A program made the position numbers and the translations under genes. Of a stretch of 64,000 bases of DNA, positions 22,677 through 32,400 are shown piece by piece (the stretch's first letter is position 1; each line of letters opens with the position of its first letter). The notes beneath the pieces were generated by a model. It worked only from the letters and a program-made list of their open reading frames with translations. It made no database searches and was not told the DNA's origin. The stretch is from Brevipalpus yothersi (lineage: Eukaryota > Arthropoda > Arachnida > Trombidiformes > Tenuipalpidae), in NCBI GenBank assembly GCA_003956705.1, contig QZCP01000035.1, positions 124,001 to 188,000 on the forward strand. The letters are read 5' to 3'.

Positions 22677-24644
22677 ATGAAATATTCCATATTCTGGGTT
22701 AGTAGTGAAGATTCTCTAGATAATAGTCCATCTGTCCACCGTACATTAAGTGCTATCAAGAGGCTGTTCCCTAATGAATCGTTGGAAAGAAGTCATTTCT
22801 ATTACTTCTTGGACCCTTTACACGCCCCGAAAGTTAGTGAATCTTTCGAACAGGAGCTCAAAGATGCTGAATTTGAAATTCATCGAACAAAGCATATTGG
22901 AAGAGGTGAAAATGAAAATGAATTGCTTGGTCAAATGTTGGTAGCTTATCGAGAGCATTACAGTGATGTCAAGTTTATTTTCATCTGTTCTCTCAACCAA
23001 TTACCTCAACCAATTCAGAATTTTATCGAAAAAAATTCTGAAAACTGCTGTACCATAAACCCGAACGTTGTTCTCGATCTCGGCCTCTCGAGTGAGGGAA
23101 GCTCGGAAAGCTCAGAAAGCTCAGAGAGCTCGGAGAGTTCAGATGATAGTGGTGAGACAGATGATAAAACTTATCCACGTTATCTGTGTGAAGTGAAGTA
23201 TGGTCGAGATGAGGAGGAGAGACTTTTGAAAATATTGAATATTCTCGAAGGGAAGGTAACTCGTCCTAATCTCTCAGATAACGTGGTTTTAGTAGAATTC
23301 AGTTCAAGTGAAGATTTGGTTAAAGCGAAACCAGTATTGGAAGGTTTGGCTACGAAGCTGAGTCTTACTTTGACATTTGTCGATGGAACCCAAGAGTCTC
23401 CACCATCAACAAATCTGAATCAGAGTGCGACTGGATCTACTCAGCCTAAAACTAAAAAACGAAAAAAGAAATCTAAAAAAGTCTCTTCAACTGGAGAATC
23501 TACCAATAATGTTCCCAGTGATGTTAAGCCAATTGTTAAACGTCATACTGTGATGATCTCCTACAGTGAGCAGATTAAAGGTCGTCTCAATACTGTTTTG
23601 CGATCATCTTTGAAAGATTTTAATGGCAAAGTAAAGCATCTTAATGATGGTGATGGCATATTGGTTATCGATTCTGATAAATTGAAGAGAGCGAAAAAGT
23701 TTCTGAATGGCTTGACAGAATACAACGTGCAAATAAAACACGTGAGTGAAGCTAGTGAAAAGTCTACTGATAACAAAAATCGAAAAAGTGACAGAGCCAC
23801 TAAAACTCGACACAAAAAAGATAGAAAAAAAGGAAATGTTTCTGATGGCTCCAAAATTTCCCAATCCGATGGAAAGATGATTTCAGCCATTAATTCTGTG
23901 GTACCAGAAGAGCTTCAAAAGGGTACTGGAAAAGGTGGCGAATCATCTAGAGTGGAGAGACACGAGAGGAAAGCAAAAAATTCGAAGAATGGAAACATCA
24001 AGTCGAAATCTCGATCAAATGAATCCACTTTGAAGCCCTCTTCTTCCAGATCTTCCATCGAAACTATGATTACAAGAGGAAAGTTGTCAGGAAAATTCGA
24101 TTATGAGAGATATAAGAAAGGATATTTTCTCGTTCTTAACTTTCGAAAGACTGATGCTGTTTCTTGCTATCGGAAAGAGATCCAGGAACTCCTTGGAGAC
24201 ATAAAGGCAAAGCCTCTCTTCATTGATACCAAATCAAATGGAGCTTTTCTTGGCTTTGAATCAGATGAACAAAGAAGTTTAGCCCACATTCGTATTGCCG
24301 GAGCTGTAGTGAATGATGGGACAGACTTCAATCCTGATCCGAGAGAAAGCGTTCCTGATTCACTTGTTGAACAATTTAGAGTTTTTCTCGAGAATCAAGA
24401 GCGCTCGAAGATCAAATCAACTGAACCTAAAACTGGAATCAACAATGGACACATTGAGAAATCGCCCAGCTCAACATCGTTTCTTGATGATTTCAGAAAT
24501 TCTCTACCTCCAGTAGAGCCCATTGAGCATCTTGAGCATCCTGAGAGAAACTCTTCCGCCGGAAGTCGATCAACAGAAAAGCTCAAAGGGAAGCGTAAAG
24601 AAGGAAAGGGTAAGGAAGGGAAGAAAGATTGCATAATTTCGTGA
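22677..24644 (+). CDS. MARF1-like NYN domain protein with three RRM-like repeats and CaaX end (copy 2)
   Basis: One uninterrupted frame of 655 residues, a clear but diverged paralogue of the gene ending 985 bases upstream. The N-terminal NYN-like domain starts MKYSIFW, but the Asp after FW is Val8 and the later acidic element reads ICSLNQL, so nuclease activity is unlikely. RRM-like segments lie at about 166-236 (YLCEVKYGR, VVLVEFSSSEDL), 289-355 (RHTVMISYSE, DGILVIDSD) and 480-562 (KGYFLVLNFR, GAFLGFESDEQR). Linkers differ from copy 1: an SSE repeat at 138-157 and strongly basic clusters (KTKKRKKKSKK at 258-268; KTRHKKDRKK), possible nuclear or RNA-binding signals. The end is a polylysine-type tail (GKRKEGKGKEGKK) followed by CIIS, a K-Ras-like CaaX arrangement. 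Function is unknown; prenylated RNA binding is inferred. Confidence 0.8.
   Translation: MKYSIFWVSSEDSLDNSPSVHRTLSAIKRLFPNESLERSHFYYFLDPLHAPKVSESFEQELKDAEFEIHRTKHIGRGENENELLGQMLVAYREHYSDVKFIFICSLNQLPQPIQNFIEKNSENCCTINPNVVLDLGLSSEGSSESSESSESSESSDDSGETDDKTYPRYLCEVKYGRDEEERLLKILNILEGKVTRPNLSDNVVLVEFSSSEDLVKAKPVLEGLATKLSLTLTFVDGTQESPPSTNLNQSATGSTQPKTKKRKKKSKKVSSTGESTNNVPSDVKPIVKRHTVMISYSEQIKGRLNTVLRSSLKDFNGKVKHLNDGDGILVIDSDKLKRAKKFLNGLTEYNVQIKHVSEASEKSTDNKNRKSDRATKTRHKKDRKKGNVSDGSKISQSDGKMISAINSVVPEELQKGTGKGGESSRVERHERKAKNSKNGNIKSKSRSNESTLKPSSSRSSIETMITRGKLSGKFDYERYKKGYFLVLNFRKTDAVSCYRKEIQELLGDIKAKPLFIDTKSNGAFLGFESDEQRSLAHIRIAGAVVNDGTDFNPDPRESVPDSLVEQFRVFLENQERSKIKSTEPKTGINNGHIEKSPSSTSFLDDFRNSLPPVEPIEHLEHPERNSSAGSRSTEKLKGKRKEGKGKEGKKDCIIS
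23095..23149 (+). repeat. coding minisatellite (Ser-Ser-Glu repeat)
   Basis: Short imperfect tandem repeats of AGCTCAGAA/AGCTCGGAG type inside copy 2, encoding (SSE)n. The equivalent linker in copy 1 is acidic/Ser-rich without this regular repeat, so the array arose or expanded after the duplication. Confidence 0.75.
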
Positions 24645-24948
24645 AGGCTTGCAACTCTCCCACCTTGATTATTATGGTGTTCTATTTGACACCAATTTCT
24701 TGAAGAATTTTGAATTACAATTTACAATTTTTTATTCAATCGAGTGTCGTTTATCTGATTTTTTGAATTGATCTCATCCCTTATGGAATTAATCAATCAA
24801 TTTGCTTTACTCAGATAATGACAAATGTAATTTACTTAAACATCTTTTAATCAATCTTCTCTGCTATCATGCTCAGAAATTTTGACAGTTAGATGCTATA
24901 AATTGGGAAAGAATGAATAAACGAATGATAAATAAGTTACTCTTAACT
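24645..24948. other. 3' UTR of copy 2 and spacer
   Basis: AATAAA at 24916-24921 marks the likely end of the NYN/RRM-like copy 2 transcript. The neverland-bearing duplicated segment begins immediately afterwards, at about 24949. Confidence 0.5.
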
Positions 24949-27900
24949 CTAATCATTCTGAACTTTGCTATTGTCTTACAAAATTGCAAAACAATCACCC
25001 TCGATTATCATGTGAAACATTGAAGCATGTAGCTCTTGATAAGCCAAAATTCTTCATTAGTTCCTCTTTTATATGAATTGGTGTGTCAGGAATGAATAAT
25101 TCCACTATTTCCACATGCAAGAGCCTAAGTCAAGACTGCTAAAATGTTAATTAGTATAACTGAATTTTTTGAACGAACTTCAACCTTCTTGACTTATAGA
25201 ATTGTTATTAAATCTGTTACCACTAATCATGTCAGCATTACAATTATTTTCATTCAATTGTTCAAGAGTTCAGTAGAATAAGCCCTCTTATAGACCATAT
25301 TTAACGAGAGGGAGAAGATTTTACTCTTGCTAAGTAGAGGAGTCATCTATAATCTATTGGATTAGCCCTACAAGAGGCGGTTACCATATGACTTCGATTA
25401 GCAGACCTTCACTTCCAGAGCCTCGTTCAAAGTGTGAAAAAAATTTAAGAAGACCACTATTTTTTGGTTTGATAACTTAATTCTTTCAATTAATAATATT
25501 TTGACTATTCAACGATCGAAAATGTCCAACTGGATGAACAAAAGTTATAGAATGGAAAACGATGCGAATTCTATCTCATAACTCAGGCTCGATAAGCTAC
25601 AACCAACACTGATTGGCCAGAACATTAATAAAAAATATACAATACAATCTTCGACTTGATGAAGAAGAAGGTATGAGACCAAATTCTTGAAAGATATCAT
25701 TAGCTATCCAATTGATCTATAATTAAATAGATATTGATAAACAACTCTGACGATCTCAATCGAAACCTGATTCTGTTTATTTCCACTGATTCTTGATGTT
25801 TATCTGAAAAGCCTGCTCCAAGCTCAAGTTCCAAAAGAGTGATCGAATCTCGATGACAAGTTGTTGAGTTCACGATAGTAAGTCTAGACATTCCTGGATA
25901 GCCCTGAGTTTATTGACTGTTATTCGTGCATTTAGGATTTTCCAACTTCGAACAGGTTAAGGAGACTCTCTGACTGATTACTAGGTGAAAAAGACTGAAT
26001 GTGTGGAAGCTCCATTCCGGAAATAATCAGCCAAAAGCTTCGAATTACGAACTAGTTTAATGGTCCCTATGAGCACATAACAGTTCGAGTGGTGACCAGG
26101 ATTGATGAATATCACAATGTTGTCAAATACTTTTGATGCACTCTTTTCTTCTACAAGAGCTTCAAATTTGAATCACATCGATTTTCTTATTCTAACTTCC
26201 TACTTTTGTGTGCTGTATTTTTTGGTAAAGTTTTTGATTAAAAGTTACAATGTTGTTCGTTTCTTGGCCTTTGACGACCTCTCACGCGTAAGTATTGGTA
26301 GTGCGTCGTTCTGTTTGTTTGTTTCGAAGAATTTACTGATGAGATTTTCGATAAACTAATATCATTAGGAAATTTTGGCTGAGTCTCATTTGCCTTGATA
26401 CCTCAACTTGTTGATTAAAGAGGAATCTTATGCTTCAATATGGATGAAACTCATTCTGATGGAGTGGACTTACTTCACATGCTTATCATAATCATCAGTC
26501 AGAATGATATTGAGTCTGATTCGGACTTTTTAATCATTTTATTCTATTTCCCGATATTATTTTAGATAGTGGGTGATATCTCTGTTATAAAATTTAATTT
26601 TAAATAGTCTTAATCGCTAGCTGATATCACTTCGGTGGCTGAAAATGAAACAGTGATTTGTAAATTTTGCAAGTTTAGTGAATTTGTTCAATCTAGGATT
26701 ACAGTGAGCCTAAGAGAGATGCAAAGTGCAATGGTCCTTATCCGAATGGATGGATTCCAGCTACCGAATCTTACCAATTGGCTCCTGGAAGCATGAAAAC
26801 AGTCGAAATGCTGGGAAAACAAATAATTGTAACACGTGATTCTGATGGTAAAGTTCATGCAATGGATACTTACTGTCCTCATAATGGTACAGATCTAGGA
26901 ACAGGTCAGATGGTAAGAATTAAAGGTGAAGACTGTATTCGATGCCCATTTCACGACTGGTCATTCCGAGTTAAAGATGGTGAATGTGTGGATATTCCGT
27001 ATGCAAAGGACCGAAGTAAGCAGCTATCAGGCAAGTTTCAATTGAATTGATCTGAGAATTTTTCATCTTCAGAACCAACTAGAAGTTGTCGAGTGGGAAC
27101 TTATCAGTGTGTCGAAGTTAATAACTATATTTATGTCTGGAATCACAGTAGAGGTGAGATTTGCCGTTGGAATTGTGGACAGTTTTATGAATTTCTTGTT
27201 CCAATTAGGAGATGACCCTGTTTGGTTTCCAGAAACAATCAAGGAAGTCGAGTCCGGTGAATGGATTTATCATGGACGAACAGAACACATTGTCAACTGT
27301 AAGATTGATGTAAATACACGGTTCCATTTAATTGCTATCATCTTGATAGGGAGGGGTTACGATTCACGACTCATCACCTTACTCCATTCAGGAAATCCCA
27401 GAAAATGGCTCAGATGGAGTGCATTTCAATGCGGTGCATAATAGATCTTTCTTATTCGGGGGAAGCTTGGACAAAAGTCCATCATATCATTTATACAATT
27501 TGATCAACCAAGATTTTCTGAGCTGTACATGGGCCCCCAAGGATGGACCTCATAGCCATTGTGCAGTCAATGTGACGAAAAGCCATGTTAACTTTTCTGG
27601 CATACCAGTGATCAAGTTACATGTTGCAGCAAACCAATGTGGACCATCTATCGTCAATATGACTTACGATGCCGATTTTCTCGGAACCCCTCTCAAAGGT
27701 TGCTATATCCACGGTGTTATTCCTATCCATTATAATAAGCAAAGAATTATTCATCAACTTTACATGGAGAGAAGTTTGGTTTCCGGCTTGTTTGGACGAT
27801 GTCTTCTGGTTGGAATCTTCTTAGTAGTGAGTATAACCCCAACCTTAGTCTTCTCGGAAAAACTGAAATTTTTTACATTGTTACAAAACATTCCAATTTT

Positions 27901-28081
27901 CTAAAATTGAATTTCCTATGTCTCGGATCAAGGTTGAAAGAGATTGTTCTCTATGGAAAAATAAGATTCATATGCAGAAACCATTCTTGATCAAGGAAGA
28001 CAAAGATTTACTCAAGTTTCGCCGTTGGTTCTCCAGGTTCTATGATGAAAATGAAAATGAATGAAATGGAATGATCAAAGA
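24949..28081 (+). repeat. tandem segmental duplication, unit A (neverland copy A)
   Basis: The sequence starting near 24949 (TCATTCTGAACTTTGC...) recurs at about 29488 at an offset near 4539 bases, and similarity continues in blocks through the neverland gene to its stop codon. The first roughly 350 bases, noncoding, are nearly identical between units. Later noncoding blocks and intron 1 are far more diverged, while the Rieske exons are nearly identical. Confidence 0.85.
26105..28064 (+). CDS. nvd: Rieske oxygenase, neverland/DAF-36 family (copy A)
   Basis: Exons 26105-26287, 26697-27015, 27073-27153, 27209-27309, 27392-27826 and 27933-28064 join in frame to 416 residues. An N-terminal membrane anchor (FLILTSYFCVLYFLVKFLI) is followed by a Rieske [2Fe-2S] domain with Cys-x-His (YCPHNGTDLG) and Cys-x-x-His (RCPFHDW) ligands, and by a catalytic domain with the mononuclear-iron motif ENGSDGVHFNAVH. 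This is the cholesterol 7-desaturase family that makes 7-dehydrocholesterol, the first step of ecdysteroid synthesis, in endomembranes. Introns 2-4 are 57, 55 and 82 nt. Intron 2 was placed at GTAAGC; a GC donor 15 bases downstream is an alternative. Relative to copy B the protein ends eight residues earlier, because a TGT codon is TGA here. AATAAA lies at 28240-28245. Confidence 0.9.
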
Positions 28082-28239
28082 TTGGTGATGACGACTAATA
28101 TTAAGATTCAAATTCTTCCACAGATTCGCAACCCTAAGATAATAATAAGATCATAATGTTCAATGTCAATACTCGCATACAATAATTAGTCAATACTATA
28201 GAAAGTCATTTGAAATCATACCGTCAACGAAAAGAGTCG

Positions 28240-28245
28240 AATAAA
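28240..28245 (+). other. poly(A) signal AATAAA
   Basis: Canonical signal about 175 bases after the stop of neverland copy A. Confidence 0.45.
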
Positions 28246-28827
28246 AGTCAGCCGGTCCATCAAAATTTTTTCGAGGGAAACAAGATTTCTTTTCTAATTA
28301 TTCCATAATTCTAGCTTAGTTCAAAATTTATGATAAAAGATGTGAATTTTCTCCTTTTGAGATAAGCAATTTGGACAAGTTTGATCTTTCTGATCAGAAA
28401 AATAGCAAATTTTTACTTCTCTAATGCAATAACATGACACCAGTGACACCAGACTCGGCTGGAATAAATTTCCCTCGAACTTTCAGGGTATGATAGATTT
28501 TTGTTATTTTGTTTCAAATTACTTATCGGACAGGACCTGACTAGACTTTGCTTTCCAGGAGAAAAAAATTCTAGATGATGCAAAAATGGATAAGAAAATC
28601 CAGTTTTGTCATACATGATTGAGAGCAATCGGTCAAATGTCTAGCTAGACACACAGGTTTCTAACCTAAATATTTGCTCGGTTATAGACCTCGATTTTCC
28701 TATTTTCCTATTTTTAAGTTGTTAATTAGTGCAATTACAAGTACATTGCATCTCCGCGTTTTTAGATCCTGTCTTCTACAATGCAAATCAGCTTCCACAG
28801 TGTAAGGTTAGTTTTGAGAGGGTTGGA

Positions 28828-28829
<2 letters not shown>

Positions 28830-28893
<64 letters not shown>

Positions 28894-28960
28894 NNNNNNN
28901 NNNNNNNNNNNNNNNNNNNNNNNNNNNNNNNNNNNNGAGAGAGAGAGAGAAAGAGAGAGA
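28830..28960. repeat. (GA)n microsatellite with 43-base assembly gap
   Basis: GA tract interrupted by N at 28894-28936 and by one AA near 28951. RE/SL repeat frames across it are artefacts. Its true length is unknown. Confidence 0.95.
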
Positions 28961-29088
28961 TGAAAAGATAAAACAATTCTTCTAGTGAATTTGTCAAAGA
29001 GTAGCTTACAAGAGAGAGCACTTCTATGCAGAACTGTGTCAACTTAATAGAGGACTTTAGGGTACTGGCAACTAACTAGTATTTTTTC

Positions 29089-29262
29089 GATAATTTTTGG
29101 CCATCTGATAGATGTTCAAAAATTGAGGTGGTAATTTTTGGCCACGTTATCATAGACAAAAAACTGGTCAAAGAGTCTGATAGATGAAAATTTTCATATA
29201 TCAGGCGCGATAAAGTGGCCAAAAATTATCTTTTGGACCTAATCTGGTGGCCAAAAATTATC
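29089..29262. repeat. clustered inverted repeats around GATAATTTTTGGCCA
   Basis: Four copies of the core TAATTTTTGGCCA occur within 175 bases: two in forward orientation (about 29089-29103 and 29131-29145) and two in reverse (about 29215-29230 and 29246-29262). The arrangement is forward, forward, reverse, reverse, so the RNA or single strand could fold into a nested hairpin. No open frame or target-site duplication was identified. It could be the relic of a small MITE-like element. Confidence 0.6.
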
Positions 29263-29487
29263 ACTAAAACTGGAAACTGAAAAATTAACTTCGAGCGTCG
29301 TCTGTAGATTGTTCAAAGAATTGATTCACTTTACCATTAAGTGCTCTCTCTTGCAGAACTACTCTTTAGAATTTGTTGAAGTTCTGGGGCGAATGAAGTG
29401 AGAGAAAGATTGGTCAAACTCTGTTTGTCAGTTGTTTGCACACGATTCGATCTGCTATTTGAGATATTCGAGAAATTACCCCTTAAT

Positions 29488-32400
29488 CTAATCATTCCGA
29501 ACTTTGCTATTGTCTTACGAAATTGCAAAACAATCACCCTCGATTATCAGGTGAAACATTGAGGCATGTACAGCCAAGTTCATTAGGATGAGACAGATAT
29601 CTGTAGCTCTTGATAAGCCAAAATTCTCCATTAGTTCCTCTTTTATATGAATTGGTGTGTCAGGAATGAATAATTCCACTATTTCCACATGCAAGAGCCT
29701 AAGTCAAGACTGCTAAAATGTTGATTAGTATAACTGAATTTTTTGAACGAACTTCAACCTTCTTGACTTATAGAATTGTTATTAAATCTGTTACCACTAA
29801 TCATGTCAGCATTACAATTATTTTCATTCAATTGTTCAAGAGTTCAGTAGAATAAGCCCTCATATAAGTCATATTTAACGAGAAGGAGAAGTTTTTTACT
29901 TGTCCTAAGCAGAGTCCTCCATCCTCCATAATCTATTAGATTAGGCTTTCAAGAGGGGATTATCGTAGGATTCTCACCATCTCTACCTTACAGAGCCTCA
30001 TTCAAAGTGTAATTGAAAAATGACACAATCAGAATTTTTTGACGACTTTAATTCGTTCACTTTATAAGATTTCGACTATTTCGATCAAAAATGTCGAAAT
30101 GAATGAAAATTTTGTTGTAAAACTCGTGTTCGATAAGCTCTAACCAACACTGACTGAACGAAATAAAAAATATACAGTACATACAATCTTCGACTTGATA
30201 AGGAAGAAGGCAAGTGACCAAATTCTTGAAAGACTCGACTTCAATCGATTCAGAGTAAAATAAATATTGATGAACAACTCTGATGAAGCTCAATCGAAAC
30301 CTGATTCGGTTTTCTTCCACTGATTCTTAATTTATCTAAAAAGCATGCTCTTCTTCAAGCTTATTTATTAAGTTTCACAGGAGTGATCGAATTTTGATGA
30401 TAAGTTGCTGGATACTTGGTAGTACGTCATGGCATTCCTGAATAGCCCTGAGTTTCTGGATTGCTCCTCATGCTTTCAAGATTTCGCAACTTCAAACGGG
30501 TTAATGAGACTCTCTGGCTGATTACTAGGTGAAGAAAACTAAATGCACGAGATTTCCATTCTGATAATAATCACCCAAAAGCTTCAAAATACAAATTAGT
30601 CCAATGGTTCTCAAAAATCCTTGATAACAGGTTTCAACTTGATTTTCTGGATCTGGTAGCTTTTATGAAGCCTTCTGATTGATATTTATTGCGCAAAACA
30701 TATAAAATCTAGATTTCTAGATATTCATGAGCATATGTATAGCAATCCGAGTGGAGACCGGCGATGAACATTGAAATGTTGTCAAATTCTTTTGTTGCAT
30801 TCTTTTCTTTGACAAGAGCCTCAAATTTGAATCACATCGATTTTTTAATTCTAACTATCCACTTTTGTGTCCTTTATTTTCTGGTGAAATTTTTGGTCAA
30901 GAGCTACTATGTTGTTCGTTTTTTGGCCTTCGACGATCTTTTACAAGTAAGCAGGCCGGTAAAAAATTTACTCGAGCTTACTTTTTCGAAAATTAATTTC
31001 CGAAACAGTAAGTCTCGATTCGTTCCCTGAACAGAATCTGAGATGGAGATATTTCTTTAGAGAAAATCCTACGTTTCCAAAAATCGAGGCTCGTGTTTGA
31101 AAAGTGTCATATACGGTCAAATAGCGCCTAATGATATAAATACTTTTCAGAAAACAAGCTCAGATGCTGATTACCTAAATCCACTACTGTGCTTAACTTT
31201 CACAAGTCGAATCCGTATTCAATCTGCTCCTCATTTCGGTGATTAATATCATTCATTTTGATCGATCCTGTCATGGGAATTCTGGATAGATTTATTCGCT
31301 AACCAAGCCCCCTCTGTGACAAAAAATGAGCCACCGATTAGGTTATGTAAATTTTCTGGGCCACAAAAGGCTAGAGAGAGTCTGATCATTGTCCTGAAAG
31401 GTAAAAAATCCTTCCATTGTGAGAATTCGTTCTGGATATTCGCTAAAAATTCATCAACGCTGCTTCGATGACAAAAAATCTTTGATTAGAGTAATATAAA
31501 TCGCTTTTATAGGATTACAGTGAGCCTAAGAGAGATGCAAAGTGCAATGGTCCTTATCCGAATGGATGGATTCCAGCTACCGAATCTTACCAATTGGCTC
31601 CTGGAAGCATGAAAACAGTCGAAATGCTGGGAAAACAAATAATTGTAACACGTGATTCTGATGGTAAAGTTCATGCAATGGATACTTACTGTCCTCATAA
31701 TGGTACAGATCTAGGAACAGGTCAGATGGTAAGAATTAAAGGTGAAGACTGTATTCGGTGCCCATTTCACGACTGGTCATTCCGTGTCAAAGATGGTGAA
31801 TGTGTGGATATTCCGTATGCAAAGGATCGAAGTAAGCAGCTTTCAGGCAAGTTTCGATTACATTTATCTGAGAATTTTTCATCTTCAGAACCAACTAGAA
31901 GTTGTCGAGTGAGAACTTATCAGTGTGTCGAAGTTAATAACTATATTTATGTCTGGAATCACAGTAGAGGTGAGATTTGTCGTTGGAATTGTGGACAGTT
32001 TTATGAATTTCTTGTTCCAATTAGGAGATGACCCTGTTTGGTTTCCAGAAACAATCAAGGAAGTCGAGTCCGGTGAATGGATTTATCATGGACGAACAGA
32101 ACACACTGTCAACTGTAAGATTGATGTAAGTAGACTTATCCTCTCTGATGTGATTCATACAGTCGTGTTAAAGGGAAATCGTCACCGATCGGCAATACCT
32201 TTACTGTATTTAGGAAATCCCAGAAAATGGTTCAGATTTGGTTCATTTCAATGCGGTACATAATAAATCATACTTATTTGGTGGAAGCTTAGATAAAAGT
32301 CCATCATATCATTTATACGATTTGATCAATCAAGATTTTCTAAGCTGTTCATGGACCCCAAAGGATGCCCCTTACAGCCATTGTGCCGTCAATGTGACGA

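Larger units (their letters stand above)
28246..29487. other. spacer between the neverland units
   Basis: Holds a GA microsatellite with an assembly gap and a small cluster of inverted 14-16 base repeats (see the separate entries). Two short minus-strand frames have no supporting features. Confidence 0.5.

Noticed and set aside
26688..26882. Minus-strand frame of 63-64 codons present in both neverland copies (also 31507-31698)
   Set aside because: It is the exact antisense of the conserved Rieske exon, so its conservation is explained by the sense gene.
27031..27072. GC-AG intron (42 nt) as the primary model for neverland intron 2
   Set aside because: The GTAAGC donor 15 bases upstream is a better consensus and gives a linker length closer to other neverland proteins as I remember them; kept only as an alternative.
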